Shown here in pieces: positions 54,612 through 63,149 of a stretch of DNA of 64,000 bases. Origin of the DNA: Alphaproteobacteria bacterium (GTDB taxonomy: Bacteria; Pseudomonadota; Alphaproteobacteria; Rhizobiales; GCA-2746425). The notes beneath the pieces were generated by a model. It was not told the DNA's origin and did not search any database. It saw only the letters and a program-made list of their open reading frames with translations. The number at the start of each line of letters is the position of its first letter. The stretch's first letter is position 1. Both the position numbers and the translations under genes were made by a program. Location: contig JANSWZ010000002.1 in NCBI GenBank assembly GCA_024743215.1, forward strand, positions 62,001 to 126,000. The letters are read 5' to 3'.

Positions 54612-55988
54612 TCAGGCCTGCTGATGAACCGCTCTGCCCGCAACCCACGTTGTAGAAATGTTGGCACGGGTTGCGCCATTTATGATCTTTTGCAGAATGT
54701 CGTCCTGACTATCCATTGTTTCATCAATGGAGATAGGGGCGGCTTGATTGTCTGCATCGACCAAAATGGCGTCCAGCTTGCAGCCCTTTGCAAAGCGGCC
54801 AACCGGAATGTCCAGAACATCTGCGCCGCCTGCCGTTGCCAGGTGAAAGGCCTCACGGAAGCTGATGCGGCTGTCAGGTGTGCCGCGCTGATCGCTGCTT
54901 TGGCTTGGGTCTACGCCCTCTTCCAGATTGCGGGAGGCAGAGATGGCATGGCGGCATGAATCCAGCATGGAGGCGCTGGGGCCGCCTGAAATATCTGTGC
55001 CCAAACCGACACGCACGGATTTTTCCAACGCCCGTCGCAAGGGAAAGACGGCGTTTGAGAAGTAGACGTTGGAAAGCGGGCAATGAGCAACACCTGAGCC
55101 GCGACTGTGGATCAAATCCATGTCGTCATCACTCAGAAAATTACTGTGAGCCAACACGGTATGACGACCAAGAAGGCCGAAATTATCAAGCGCCTCGGTA
55201 TCCGTCTTGCCCGTGCGTTCCAGCACATAAGCATGTTCCCAATCGCTTTCGGAGCAATGGGTTTGTACATGGCAGCCATAATCTGCAGCCATCTGACCAA
55301 GGCCTGACAGCACAGCATCGGTGCAGCTTGGAATGAAGCGCGGTGTGATGACCGGACGGATCAACCCTGCATCATTGCCTGGCATGGATAGAACATAATC
55401 GACAAAGGCGCGGGTGCCATCCAGCGCTGCAGCCGCATCCGCGTCGCGGTAAAAATCCGGACATTGATCTTCATTGTCCATGGCCACTTTGCCAATGAAG
55501 GCGCGCTGCCCCAAATTCAGACAGATGTCAGCCAGCGTTCGTGTTGCGTCCTGATGAATGGTGGCGAAATAGACCGCACTGGTGGTGCCATGGGCAAGCA
55601 GAGATGATACCAGATCGCCATAGACCCGCTCGGCAAAGACGCTGTCTTCATAGCGCGCTTCCAGCGGGAATGTGTGTTTCTGCAGCCAGACTTCCAGTGG
55701 CACATCAAGCGCCTTGCCAAGTTGCGGCCATTGCGGTGCGTGAATGTGCAAATCGACAAAGCCCGGCAACAGATATTGTCGCTTCGCCGTTTTAACCAGA
55801 TTGTCGGTCGCTAATGCGGTTTCATAATATGGGTCACCAGGCTTCAGCACAGAACTGATCGTACCATCATGATCAATGGTAATCAGGGCATCTTTGATGA
55901 TCTCCACAGAGCCAAGCTCAGGCGCGTGCATCAAAGTGGTTTGCAGGGTCTTGCCCTTCAAAGTCGCGTTGGAAGTCCGGTCATCCAT
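54612..55988 (-). CDS. guaD: guanine deaminase
   Basis: This 458-residue amidohydrolase has the GuaD metal site GFVDLHIHAPQ (about 75-85) and the guanine-deaminase-specific KALDVPLEVWLQKHTFPLEA. HCSESDWEH and AHSNFLSDDD give further metal/catalytic His, GLGTDISGGPSASML holds the catalytic Asp, and SFREAFHLATAGGADVL follows. It hydrolyses guanine to xanthine and ammonia. It is the last gene of the minus-strand run with the BMP-family ABC transporter; a hairpin separates it from the receptor gene. That pairing supports purines as transported substrates. Confidence 0.94.
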   Translation of the reverse strand: MDDRTSNATLKGKTLQTTLMHAPELGSVEIIKDALITIDHDGTISSVLKPGDPYYETALATDNLVKTAKRQYLLPGFVDLHIHAPQWPQLGKALDVPLEVWLQKHTFPLEARYEDSVFAERVYGDLVSSLLAHGTTSAVYFATIHQDATRTLADICLNLGQRAFIGKVAMDNEDQCPDFYRDADAAAALDGTRAFVDYVLSMPGNDAGLIRPVITPRFIPSCTDAVLSGLGQMAADYGCHVQTHCSESDWEHAYVLERTGKTDTEALDNFGLLGRHTVLAHSNFLSDDDMDLIHSRGSGVAHCPLSNVYFSNAVFPLRRALEKSVRVGLGTDISGGPSASMLDSCRHAISASRNLEEGVDPSQSSDQRGTPDSRISFREAFHLATAGGADVLDIPVGRFAKGCKLDAILVDADNQAAPISIDETMDSQDDILQKIINGATRANISTTWVAGRAVHQQA

Positions 55989-56011
55989 TTACATGATGCC
56001 TTTTCAAAGAG

Positions 56012-56038
56012 ACACCGCGCACACAGCGTGCGCGGTGT
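56012..56038 (-). terminator. intercistronic hairpin between BMP receptor gene and guaD
   Basis: A perfect 11-bp stem (ACACCGCGCAC and complement) with loop ACAGC has no U-tract after it on the minus strand. It is the fifth ABC/TRAP receptor gene in this window to be followed by a strong stem inside the operon. Confidence 0.65.
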
Positions 56039-56051
56039 ATTCTGATATCGT

Positions 56052-57140
56052 CTAGTTCGGCAGTTTGGTCTCAACACCGGCAACCAGCCAGTCGATACCG
56101 CGCATGGCGCCATCATCGATGCTCTCACCGGCTGCAATTTTTTCGCTTCCATCCTGGGCAATAATCGGCCCGGTCATGGGATGGAAGGAACCAGCAGCGA
56201 TTTCATCCATCACACTTTGAATGTCGGCTTTCTGCTCAGCAGACAAATCATCACTCAGTGAAGCAAGGCCTACGGCGTCATCGGCCATGCCGCCCCAATA
56301 GGCAGTGCCTTCGAATGTTCCATCAAGGGCCGCTTTTACCTGCGTAACAAAGTGCGGGCCCCAATCGATGGTCATGGAAGCCAGCAGCTTTGTGGGCGCG
56401 TATTTCTTCATGTCAGACGATGTGTTGACCACATAGACGCCCTCTTCCTCGGCAACGGACACGACCGATGGTGTATCCTGATAAAGCGAGAAGATCACAT
56501 CGGCGGACTGAGCGATCAGTGATTTGGCTGACTCCTGAGCCTTGGATGGGTTGAACCAAGAATTCAACCAGACAACTTTCACCGTGATGTCAGGATTGGT
56601 TTTCTGTGCGCCCAGCGTAAAGGTGTTGATGATGCCAACCACTTCGGGAATGGCATATGCGGCGACAACACCCAGCGTGTTGGATTCACTTGCATAGCCT
56701 GCCGCCATGCCAGCGACATAGGCACTTTCATAATTGCGCGTCTGGAAGTTACCGAAATTCGCAGCTGTCTTGTAACCACTGGCGTGAATGAAGTTGATAT
56801 CCGGCTTTTGCGAAGCCAGCTTCAGACCGTCATTCATATAGCCAAACGATCCGATCATGATCATACCGGCACCGGTAGACGCCATCTGGTTCATGATGCG
56901 TGCTGCATCAGGACCTTCGGGAACGTTTTCAACCACAACGGTTTCAATCTGATCGCCAAACATGGCTTCGAGCTTCTTGCGGCCTTCATCCAATTGATAG
57001 GCCCAGCCCACATCGCCAACCGGGGATGGATAGACGAAGCCGATTTTCAGCTTGTCGGCTGCACTTGCAGCCCCTGCAATCATGGCTGTAGCAATCGTGG
57101 CCGCAGCCAAGTGCTTTATGGTTTTTCTGATTAATTTCAT
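56052..57140 (-). CDS. BMP-family ABC transporter substrate-binding protein (purine type)
   Basis: This 362-residue receptor is started at the ATG at 57140 (GGAGAC upstream); the frame up to 57218 lies in the preceding permease gene. A signal peptide (cleavage after ASA near 27) leads into the BMP/PnrA-like domain: IGFVYPSPVGDVGWAYQLDE (about 34-53), ARIMNQMASTGAGMIMIGSF, NYESAYVAGMAAGYASESN (about 138-156), and VVNTSSDM near 240. BMP-family receptors bind nucleosides or purine bases, and guaD next door agrees. It follows the second permease after 49 bp. Confidence 0.92.
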   Translation of the reverse strand: MKLIRKTIKHLAAATIATAMIAGAASAADKLKIGFVYPSPVGDVGWAYQLDEGRKKLEAMFGDQIETVVVENVPEGPDAARIMNQMASTGAGMIMIGSFGYMNDGLKLASQKPDINFIHASGYKTAANFGNFQTRNYESAYVAGMAAGYASESNTLGVVAAYAIPEVVGIINTFTLGAQKTNPDITVKVVWLNSWFNPSKAQESAKSLIAQSADVIFSLYQDTPSVVSVAEEEGVYVVNTSSDMKKYAPTKLLASMTIDWGPHFVTQVKAALDGTFEGTAYWGGMADDAVGLASLSDDLSAEQKADIQSVMDEIAAGSFHPMTGPIIAQDGSEKIAAGESIDDGAMRGIDWLVAGVETKLPN

Positions 57141-57189
57141 GCCTGTCTCCTGTTTTAAATCTCTGTGGTTTTGCTTTTTCAACTTGGAA

Positions 57190-58113
57190 TCATCCGTTTG
57201 GTCGGTAGGTCTGGCCAAGGCTCATTGGGCTGTTGAGCTGGATGAGTACCGGGTTTCTGGAAATCACCACCAGAACGATAATGGTGACGATATAGGGTGA
57301 TGCGGACAGCAATTGCGATGGGACATTCAGCCCCAGCCCCTGAATGGATAGTTCCAGAAGGGAAATCGCGCCGAACAAATAGGCGCCGAGTGTCACACGC
57401 GGCACAATCCAGGTTCCAAAGACTACCAGGGCGACCACAATCCAGCCGCGTCCCGCCACCATGCCATCGGCCCATAAAGGCGTATAAGCGATGGACAGAT
57501 AGGCACCGCCAATGCCTGCCATCGCGCCGCCAAACAAGACACACGCTGTACGGATTAGCGCGACCGGATAGCCCAGTGAATGCGCAGATTGTGGAGATTC
57601 GCCAACAGCGCGGATGATAAGACCCAGCTTGGTCCGTTGCAGCACAAACCAGACGGCAAAAGCCGCTGCGATGGCCAGATAGACCATGATATCATGGGAA
57701 AACAATGCGGGGCCAATGACGGGAACGTCGCCTAAAGCACCGAAAGAAAGCTTCGGCATGGGTGTAACCGTTGTGCCTTCATAATTCTTGCCTATACCTG
57801 CAGAAACACCAAGGCCCAGAATGCCGATAGCCAGACCCGCTGCCACCTGATTGGCAAGAAAAACGATGCTGAGCGTGGCGAAAACGCCCGATAGCAAAAG
57901 CGCCGCCACCCCTCCGACAATCAGGCCCAGAGCATGGGACCCGGTTACCGCAACCGTGACAAAACCCGCCGCAGCGCCGACGGCCATCATGCCCTCAACG
58001 CCCAGATTGAGCATGCCGGATTTCTCGGCAACCAGTTCTCCCATGGCGGCCAGCAAAAGCGGAACCGTTGCGGCCAGCGTTCCGGCCAGAATGAAGATGA
58101 TTGTTGCGGTCAT
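57190..58113 (-). CDS. BMP-system ABC permease 2 (YufQ-like)
   Basis: This 307-residue membrane protein belongs to the BPD_transp_2 permeases paired with BMP receptors. Landmarks are AAMGELVAEKSGMLNLGVEG (about 23-42), MAVGAAAGFVTV, ANQVAAGLAIGILGLGVSAG (about 87-106) and GLIIRAVGESPQSAHSLGYP (about 188-207). It overlaps the first permease gene by 4 bp. With its partner it forms the channel of the putative purine importer. Confidence 0.92.
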   Translation of the reverse strand: MTATIIFILAGTLAATVPLLLAAMGELVAEKSGMLNLGVEGMMAVGAAAGFVTVAVTGSHALGLIVGGVAALLLSGVFATLSIVFLANQVAAGLAIGILGLGVSAGIGKNYEGTTVTPMPKLSFGALGDVPVIGPALFSHDIMVYLAIAAAFAVWFVLQRTKLGLIIRAVGESPQSAHSLGYPVALIRTACVLFGGAMAGIGGAYLSIAYTPLWADGMVAGRGWIVVALVVFGTWIVPRVTLGAYLFGAISLLELSIQGLGLNVPSQLLSASPYIVTIIVLVVISRNPVLIQLNSPMSLGQTYRPNG

Positions 58114-59204
58114 TCTGCGGCCTCCGCCGTCAGGACAGCATCGGGTTTGCGCAAACGCAGTCGATGGGTCAACAAAAGAGAACTTGCCAGATAGAAAGTG
58201 AGCAACAGGCCCTGAAAAATGTCTGTCACAGCACTTGGCAGGCCAACAGAGAGGCGGGCAAAATCTCCACCCACATGAATCAAAGCCATCAACAGGCTGG
58301 AAAATACAATGCCGATGGGATGCAGGCCACCCAGAAAGGCAACAATGATTGCGCTAAATCCATATCCCGGCGAAACAGTTCGTTGCAGCATGCCAAGGGG
58401 GCCGGCCACTTCTCCGACACCGGCAATTCCTGCTGCCGCGCCACCGATCAGAAGCGCCAGCCAGATGGCGCGCTTTTCGCCAAAGCCGGCATAGCGGGCC
58501 GCATGGGGAGCCAGACCACCAACGACCAGTTTGTAGCCCATCAGGCTTCGCTGCATGAAGACCCAGGCGAGGACCGTCACCACCAGCGCAATGATGAGAG
58601 ACGCATTGACGCGTGTGTTTTCGATGAGAATTGGGAATGTCGCGGCTGCCGAAAAGGTTATCGACTGCGGAAAGTTGAAGCCCTGCGGATCACGCAACGG
58701 GCCAGTGACAAGATAATACAGGATCTGTAGCGCAATGCTGGACAGCATGAAGGTGACCAGAATCTCATTGGCGTTGTAACGCGTGCGCAACCAGGCCGCG
58801 ATGCCTGCCCAGCCCATGCCGCCAAGAGCGCCTGCCAGAACCATGCCCGGCAGCAACAGGGATGAAGTTGAACCGTCGAAACGAATGGCGACGACAGAGG
58901 CGAGAATAGCCCCGATGATCAACTGACCTTCAGCGCCAATATTCCAGACACGGGCGCGAAAGCCGATTGCGAGCCCCTGCGCAATCAACAGGAAAGGTCC
59001 TAATTTGAGAAGGATTTCGCCAATGCCATAGCTGCTCTGCAGCGGCTCAATGAAAATCGCGTGAAAGCCCGCAATGGGCGATTTTCCGTAGATGAGGAAC
59101 AGGCCCGAGCCAGCAATGATGGTAAGGCATACAGCCAGCATGGACACCAGAAACGGTGCGAAGGCAGAGCGCTCGGTGCGCGGCTCCAGATAAATGTTAC
59201 GCAT
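58110..59204 (-). CDS. BMP-system ABC permease 1 (YufP-like)
   Basis: This 364-residue membrane protein is started at the ATG at 59204 (MRNIYLEPR), which overlaps the ATPase gene by 8 bp; a longer frame to 59252 lies inside the ATPase gene. The YufP-type permease features are GFRARVWNIGAEGQLIIGAI (about 79-98), TRYNANEILVTFMLSSIALQ, and YGFSAIIVAFLGGLHPIGIV near 290. The coupling with ATPase and second permease is tight. Confidence 0.92.
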   Translation of the reverse strand: MRNIYLEPRTERSAFAPFLVSMLAVCLTIIAGSGLFLIYGKSPIAGFHAIFIEPLQSSYGIGEILLKLGPFLLIAQGLAIGFRARVWNIGAEGQLIIGAILASVVAIRFDGSTSSLLLPGMVLAGALGGMGWAGIAAWLRTRYNANEILVTFMLSSIALQILYYLVTGPLRDPQGFNFPQSITFSAAATFPILIENTRVNASLIIALVVTVLAWVFMQRSLMGYKLVVGGLAPHAARYAGFGEKRAIWLALLIGGAAAGIAGVGEVAGPLGMLQRTVSPGYGFSAIIVAFLGGLHPIGIVFSSLLMALIHVGGDFARLSVGLPSAVTDIFQGLLLTFYLASSLLLTHRLRLRKPDAVLTAEAAE

Positions 59205-60738
59205 GTTCAACCACGCTGGGTTCCGCTGGTGTTTCAAGACGCTCGAAGTCACCGGTCATGGCAAGGCCAATATCTTCCACATTGGTGCTTTGCGTTTTGA
59301 TTGCTGGTGACAGGCGTCCCCGAAACATGACATGCAGCCGGTCGCTGATTTCGAACAGCTCTTCCAGTTCTTCCGACACGACCAGAATGGCAACGCCTTC
59401 ATCGCGCAGATCAATGAGCTTTTGACGGATGGCTGCCGCTGCACCAACATCAACGCCCCATGTGGGTTGCGAGACAATCAGTACTTTTGGCTTTAGCGAA
59501 ATTTCCCGGCCAACAATGAATTTCTGCAGATTACCGCCGGACAGGCTTTGCGCTGCCGCATTTGGCCCGCCACAACGCACATCAAAAGCGTCAATTGTGT
59601 TGGAGGAGAATTGTTTCATGCCGCCCAAATTCAGAAATCCGTATTTGGCAAGGCCCGACCCGAAGCCGGTCAGCAAACTGTTTTCGCTCAGATCGTGCTC
59701 TGGAACTGCGCCGCGACCCAGCCGTTCTTCCGGCACGAAATGCAGGCCAAGCTCACGCCGATCCATCGGGCCTGTCGCACCCAGTTCGGCACCATTGAGA
59801 CGAATGTTTGCCGCCATCGCATCGGGCAGCCTGGTCTCGCCCGACAACAAGCCAACGAGCGTGTTCTGGCCATTGCCTGAGACGCCCGCAATGCCAAGAA
59901 TTTCACCTTCACGCAGCGTCAGAGCAACATGTTCGAGCGGCGTTGCGAATATGTCATCAGGCACGTAGCTGAGATCGGAAACGGTAAGGCGAACCTCACC
60001 TTCTGCTTTGCTGCCGCGGTTTTCCGCGTGTGGCAGGTCGCGGCCAATCATCATGCGAGCCAGGGATTTGCTGGTTTCCTCGCGAGGCACTGCAGTGCCG
60101 GTTACCTTGCCGTGGCGCAGCACTGTGGCGACATCACATAATTCTCGGATTTCATCCAGCTTGTGGGAAATGAACAGAATGCCGATGCCTTCGCTCGCCA
60201 GCTTCTTCAGGGTCTTGAAGAGATCGCTGACGCCCTGCGGCGGCAGAACAGATGTCGGCTCGTCCATGATGATGAGTTTTGGCTCCTGCAACATACAGCG
60301 CAGAATTTCAACGCGCTGACGCTCTCCCACAGAAAGAGACTGCACCCGCATTTCCGGCTCAACATCCAGACCAAACCGCTCACTGGCGGCCTTGATGCGC
60401 GGCGTGATGCTTTTGACCGAGCCCTTCATGGCCAGCGCAATATTTTCTGCAACTGTCAGTGTATCAAACAGGGAAAAATGCTGGAAAACCATGCCGATGC
60501 CCAACGCCCTTGCGTGGGCGGGACTTTTGATCCGGGTGGCGGTTCCCAGCCATTCAAGCGTTCCGGCATCAGGTGCTGTCACGCCATAAATGATTTTCAT
60601 CAAGGTCGATTTACCAGCGCCATTCTCTCCCAGAACGGCGTGAATCTCTCCGGGCATGACGGTCAGATCAATCGCGTCATTGGCGACCACGGCAGGGTAG
60701 ATTTTGGAAATGCCTGTGAGTTTCAGCAGCGCTGTCAT
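59197..60738 (-). CDS. BMP-system ABC ATPase (YufO-like, duplicated)
   Basis: This 513-residue protein has two nucleotide-binding domains. The first has Walker A GENGAGKST (about 39-47), signature LSVGERQRVEILRC and Walker B LIIMDEPTSVLPP. The second has the degenerate Walker A GVSGNGQNTL, signature LSGGNLQKFIVGRE and VLIVSQPTWGVDVG, where the usual Asp-Glu is Ser-Gln, as expected of a structural site. The ATG at 60738 overlaps the GST stop (ATGA); the longer frame to 60825 is inside the GST gene. Direct coupling to the GST and oxygenase genes implies one shared substrate. Confidence 0.93.
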   Translation of the reverse strand: MTALLKLTGISKIYPAVVANDAIDLTVMPGEIHAVLGENGAGKSTLMKIIYGVTAPDAGTLEWLGTATRIKSPAHARALGIGMVFQHFSLFDTLTVAENIALAMKGSVKSITPRIKAASERFGLDVEPEMRVQSLSVGERQRVEILRCMLQEPKLIIMDEPTSVLPPQGVSDLFKTLKKLASEGIGILFISHKLDEIRELCDVATVLRHGKVTGTAVPREETSKSLARMMIGRDLPHAENRGSKAEGEVRLTVSDLSYVPDDIFATPLEHVALTLREGEILGIAGVSGNGQNTLVGLLSGETRLPDAMAANIRLNGAELGATGPMDRRELGLHFVPEERLGRGAVPEHDLSENSLLTGFGSGLAKYGFLNLGGMKQFSSNTIDAFDVRCGGPNAAAQSLSGGNLQKFIVGREISLKPKVLIVSQPTWGVDVGAAAAIRQKLIDLRDEGVAILVVSEELEELFEISDRLHVMFRGRLSPAIKTQSTNVEDIGLAMTGDFERLETPAEPSVVEHA

Positions 60739-61391
60739 CCGCCATCCTCGTCGCGCATATCGTGAAGACGATGAATGCCTGGCATCTCTATGAAACCAGG
60801 CAACCGCCGAATGGCAATCAGCCATTTGCGGATCGCAGGATAATCATCATGTTCAATGCCGCCATCCGGTGCCAGTGCTGTATAGGGAAAGCAAGCAATG
60901 TCGGCGATGGTCGGCTTGGAGCCGATCAGAAAAGCATGGCCCCGAAAGCCCTGCTCCGTCAGATGAGCTTCCAATTCGCGCAAGGCTTTGTGGGCTCCCT
61001 TGCGCGCGGCATCAATGTCAAGCGAACGGCCCAGCATGTCGTGCAATCGGGCAGCGCCGGCTGTATCCGTCAGCCGTCCAGCAAAGGCGAGCCACTGCAA
61101 GATGCGGCCTGTCGCGACTGGATCGTTGGTTGGATACCACTGATTAGTGGTATCAAATTTATGTGCAAGGTAGGCGAGAATGGCCTGAGTATCACAAAGG
61201 GTCAGGTCACCATCGACCAGTACCGGCAGGGTTCCTGCTGGATTGATTTGCAGAAAATCCGATTTTTTGTGCTCGCCACCTGGATGAAAATCGATGGAGA
61301 CAGACTGATAGTCAAGCCCCAACAAAGCCATGAAAAGCCGCGCCTTATAAGCACTGCCGGACAGAACATAATCGTAAAGCTGCAATCCCAT
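60735..61391 (-). CDS. glutathione S-transferase family protein, NdmE-like by context
   Basis: This 218-residue protein has an N-terminal thioredoxin-fold domain (LYDYVLSGSAYKARLFMALL; INPAGTLPVLVDGDLTLCDT with the cis-Pro and DTQAILAYLA for Ser/Asp glutathione contacts) and a C-terminal helical domain (FLIGSKPTIADIACFPYTAL, N-capping box). The start overlaps the oxygenase stop by one base (TGATG). In caffeine-degrading Pseudomonas the GST homologue NdmE serves as a structural partner that holds NdmC and NdmD together. The same gene company suggests such a role here; glutathione conjugation is the alternative. Confidence 0.85.
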   Translation of the reverse strand: MGLQLYDYVLSGSAYKARLFMALLGLDYQSVSIDFHPGGEHKKSDFLQINPAGTLPVLVDGDLTLCDTQAILAYLAHKFDTTNQWYPTNDPVATGRILQWLAFAGRLTDTAGAARLHDMLGRSLDIDAARKGAHKALRELEAHLTEQGFRGHAFLIGSKPTIADIACFPYTALAPDGGIEHDDYPAIRKWLIAIRRLPGFIEMPGIHRLHDMRDEDGG

Positions 61392-62242
61392 CAGCGTGCC
61401 ACCAATTGCGCGCCATAGGTCATGCCCTTGCGCTTAAGCCAGCGGCGATAGGCAATCGAAGTTGTGTCAGCGCGTGTGGGAACTTCCATTTTGGGGTCCA
61501 GCGGCAAAAGACGCGGAATCTGGTTTTCCAGAATGGAGCGATCCTGCAGAAAGATCATCTGCTGAAACTGCACCAGGTCCGATTGTTTGCTCGTCTCGTC
61601 ATAAAGCGCCATCCAGGCATAGGCGTCGCATAAATCTTCCGAGATCGGCCGAACAAACAGAGCGATCACATCCCAAGAACCTGGACGTGGAGGGCAGGTT
61701 TTATACAGAATCGATGTACAGGGCGCCGGCACCCGATACATGTAATCGGTCATCTGCCCTTCTTCCGCGGATTTGGCTGCCTGAGGCTGAAAGAACCGAA
61801 CCCTGGTGGCCCAAACCTCATCGACCGTATCCCGGATCTCCACCTTGTAGGGCTCGACCTCAGTGTGTGGTTCGGCGCCCAGAATATCGGTGTGAACAAA
61901 TGGGAAATGCGCAATGTCGAGAAAGTTTTCCACGACCCGCAATGGCGAGGCTTTGACCCGCACCGGCCCGCAATCCACCATTCGACGCCCATCTTCATGG
62001 GCTTCCGGAATGTCGAACAGCGCATGGTCCGGCTGTCCGATGGAAGACCAGACATGGCCATAGTTTATGGCGACAGGACAGGGGCGCCCATCTTGTGCGG
62101 TTACCTTGATCACGCCATCATTGCCACGGCTGATTGTGAGTTCTTCCTGCATCAAAACAACAACTTCCGACTGTCCATTTGTCAAAAGATTGTCGATTGC
62201 GACCGGATACCAATCATTGCGCGCAACATCTGAGGTCGTCAT
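61391..62242 (-). CDS. non-heme-iron oxygenase subunit without Rieske cluster (NdmC-like)
   Basis: This 283-residue protein matches the catalytic part of VanA/NdmA-type Rieske oxygenases. The iron-binding motif VVENFLDIAHFPFVHTDILG (about 103-122) has His112 and His117, and FLQDRSILENQ (about 231-241) has the likely third ligand Asp234. The N-terminus starts like a Rieske oxygenase (NDWYPVA) and keeps GHVWSSIG, but the intervening Cys-x-His and Cys-x2-His loops are gone, so it cannot bind a [2Fe-2S] cluster. The ATG at 62242 follows GGAGA and overlaps the stop of the Rieske gene (ATGA). The substrate is inferred to be a methylated purine. Confidence 0.87.
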   Translation of the reverse strand: MTTSDVARNDWYPVAIDNLLTNGQSEVVVLMQEELTISRGNDGVIKVTAQDGRPCPVAINYGHVWSSIGQPDHALFDIPEAHEDGRRMVDCGPVRVKASPLRVVENFLDIAHFPFVHTDILGAEPHTEVEPYKVEIRDTVDEVWATRVRFFQPQAAKSAEEGQMTDYMYRVPAPCTSILYKTCPPRPGSWDVIALFVRPISEDLCDAYAWMALYDETSKQSDLVQFQQMIFLQDRSILENQIPRLLPLDPKMEVPTRADTTSIAYRRWLKRKGMTYGAQLVAR

Positions 62243-63012
62243 GGGTGTGTCTCCTGCGACGTGGCATCCCATGAATTGATCATTGTGCCTAAATTTTCAG
62301 CAGACCATCTAAATCGCTCCGCCCAGCGAGACAGAGAAATTCGCAGCTCTGCCGGTAGTTCAGGGCTGGTCTGAACATGAAGCATGGTCCTGTCCGGGGT
62401 GATTTTCTGAAAATGCACCATCAAGCGCAGATTTTTAGCGTCAGACCGCGCTTCGAGAACGAGGCTTGTCCGGGTTTGTGTCGCGATTGCTGCTTCGGCC
62501 ATCTGCATGTCGCTGGTGAGCGAAACAGGCAAATGGGTTTCCGCCAACAGTTTTCTCAAGACCGTTTCGCCCCTTTCGACAGACAGGCTGCGCAGACCCT
62601 GCCCGCCAAAGTTCGGCAGATCATCGGAATTATCAGCACCTTTCGAAACCCAGACCACACCATCATGGTCCTGGCAGGCATAAGTATTGGCGCAAATGGA
62701 CGTGGGCGGGGTCATGTCGGGATGAGCGGGAATATGACGGCAGCCGCCATCTTCGCCATATTGCCAGCCATGATAAATGCAGGACAGACGCTCGCCTCTG
62801 ACGAAGCCGAAGGACAGTCGCATGCCGCGATGAGGGCAACGATTATCAAAGGCGCTCACCTGACCGGAGCGGGATCGCCAGACAACCAGGTCAAGCGGTT
62901 GAGCGCCAGCAATAACTGCGCGCATAACGCCAGCTTCTGGCAGGTCCACCGACAATGCGACCGGAATCCAACCGTCAGGGCCTTCAACGAATTCTGAATG
63001 ATCGGCGTTCAT
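62239..63012 (-). CDS. stand-alone Rieske [2Fe-2S] protein
   Basis: This 257-residue protein (from the ATG at 63012; an in-frame TTG at 63024 is less likely) carries a complete Rieske domain, about residues 10-125. The ligands are Cys59/His61 in RCPHRGMRL and Cys78/His81 in SCIYHGWQYG, then HIPAHPDM and GVVWVS. The remaining 125 residues have no HxxxxH iron site and no reductase motifs. It would hand electrons to the cluster-less oxygenase encoded next, playing the part of the extra N-terminal Rieske domain of NdmD. No flavin/ferredoxin reductase gene is in the window. Confidence 0.87.
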   Translation of the reverse strand: MNADHSEFVEGPDGWIPVALSVDLPEAGVMRAVIAGAQPLDLVVWRSRSGQVSAFDNRCPHRGMRLSFGFVRGERLSCIYHGWQYGEDGGCRHIPAHPDMTPPTSICANTYACQDHDGVVWVSKGADNSDDLPNFGGQGLRSLSVERGETVLRKLLAETHLPVSLTSDMQMAEAAIATQTRTSLVLEARSDAKNLRLMVHFQKITPDRTMLHVQTSPELPAELRISLSRWAERFRWSAENLGTMINSWDATSQETHP

Positions 63013-63149
63013 TACCTGACCCAAATACCCAACTCACACAAAGTGCCCGGCTACAATCCGAGTGTCACATCAATCCGGGTAAATCATGCAACTTACATGC
63101 CATGCACCGGCCCCATCAGTTCCAGCAGACACTTATGTCTGCCACGCAT

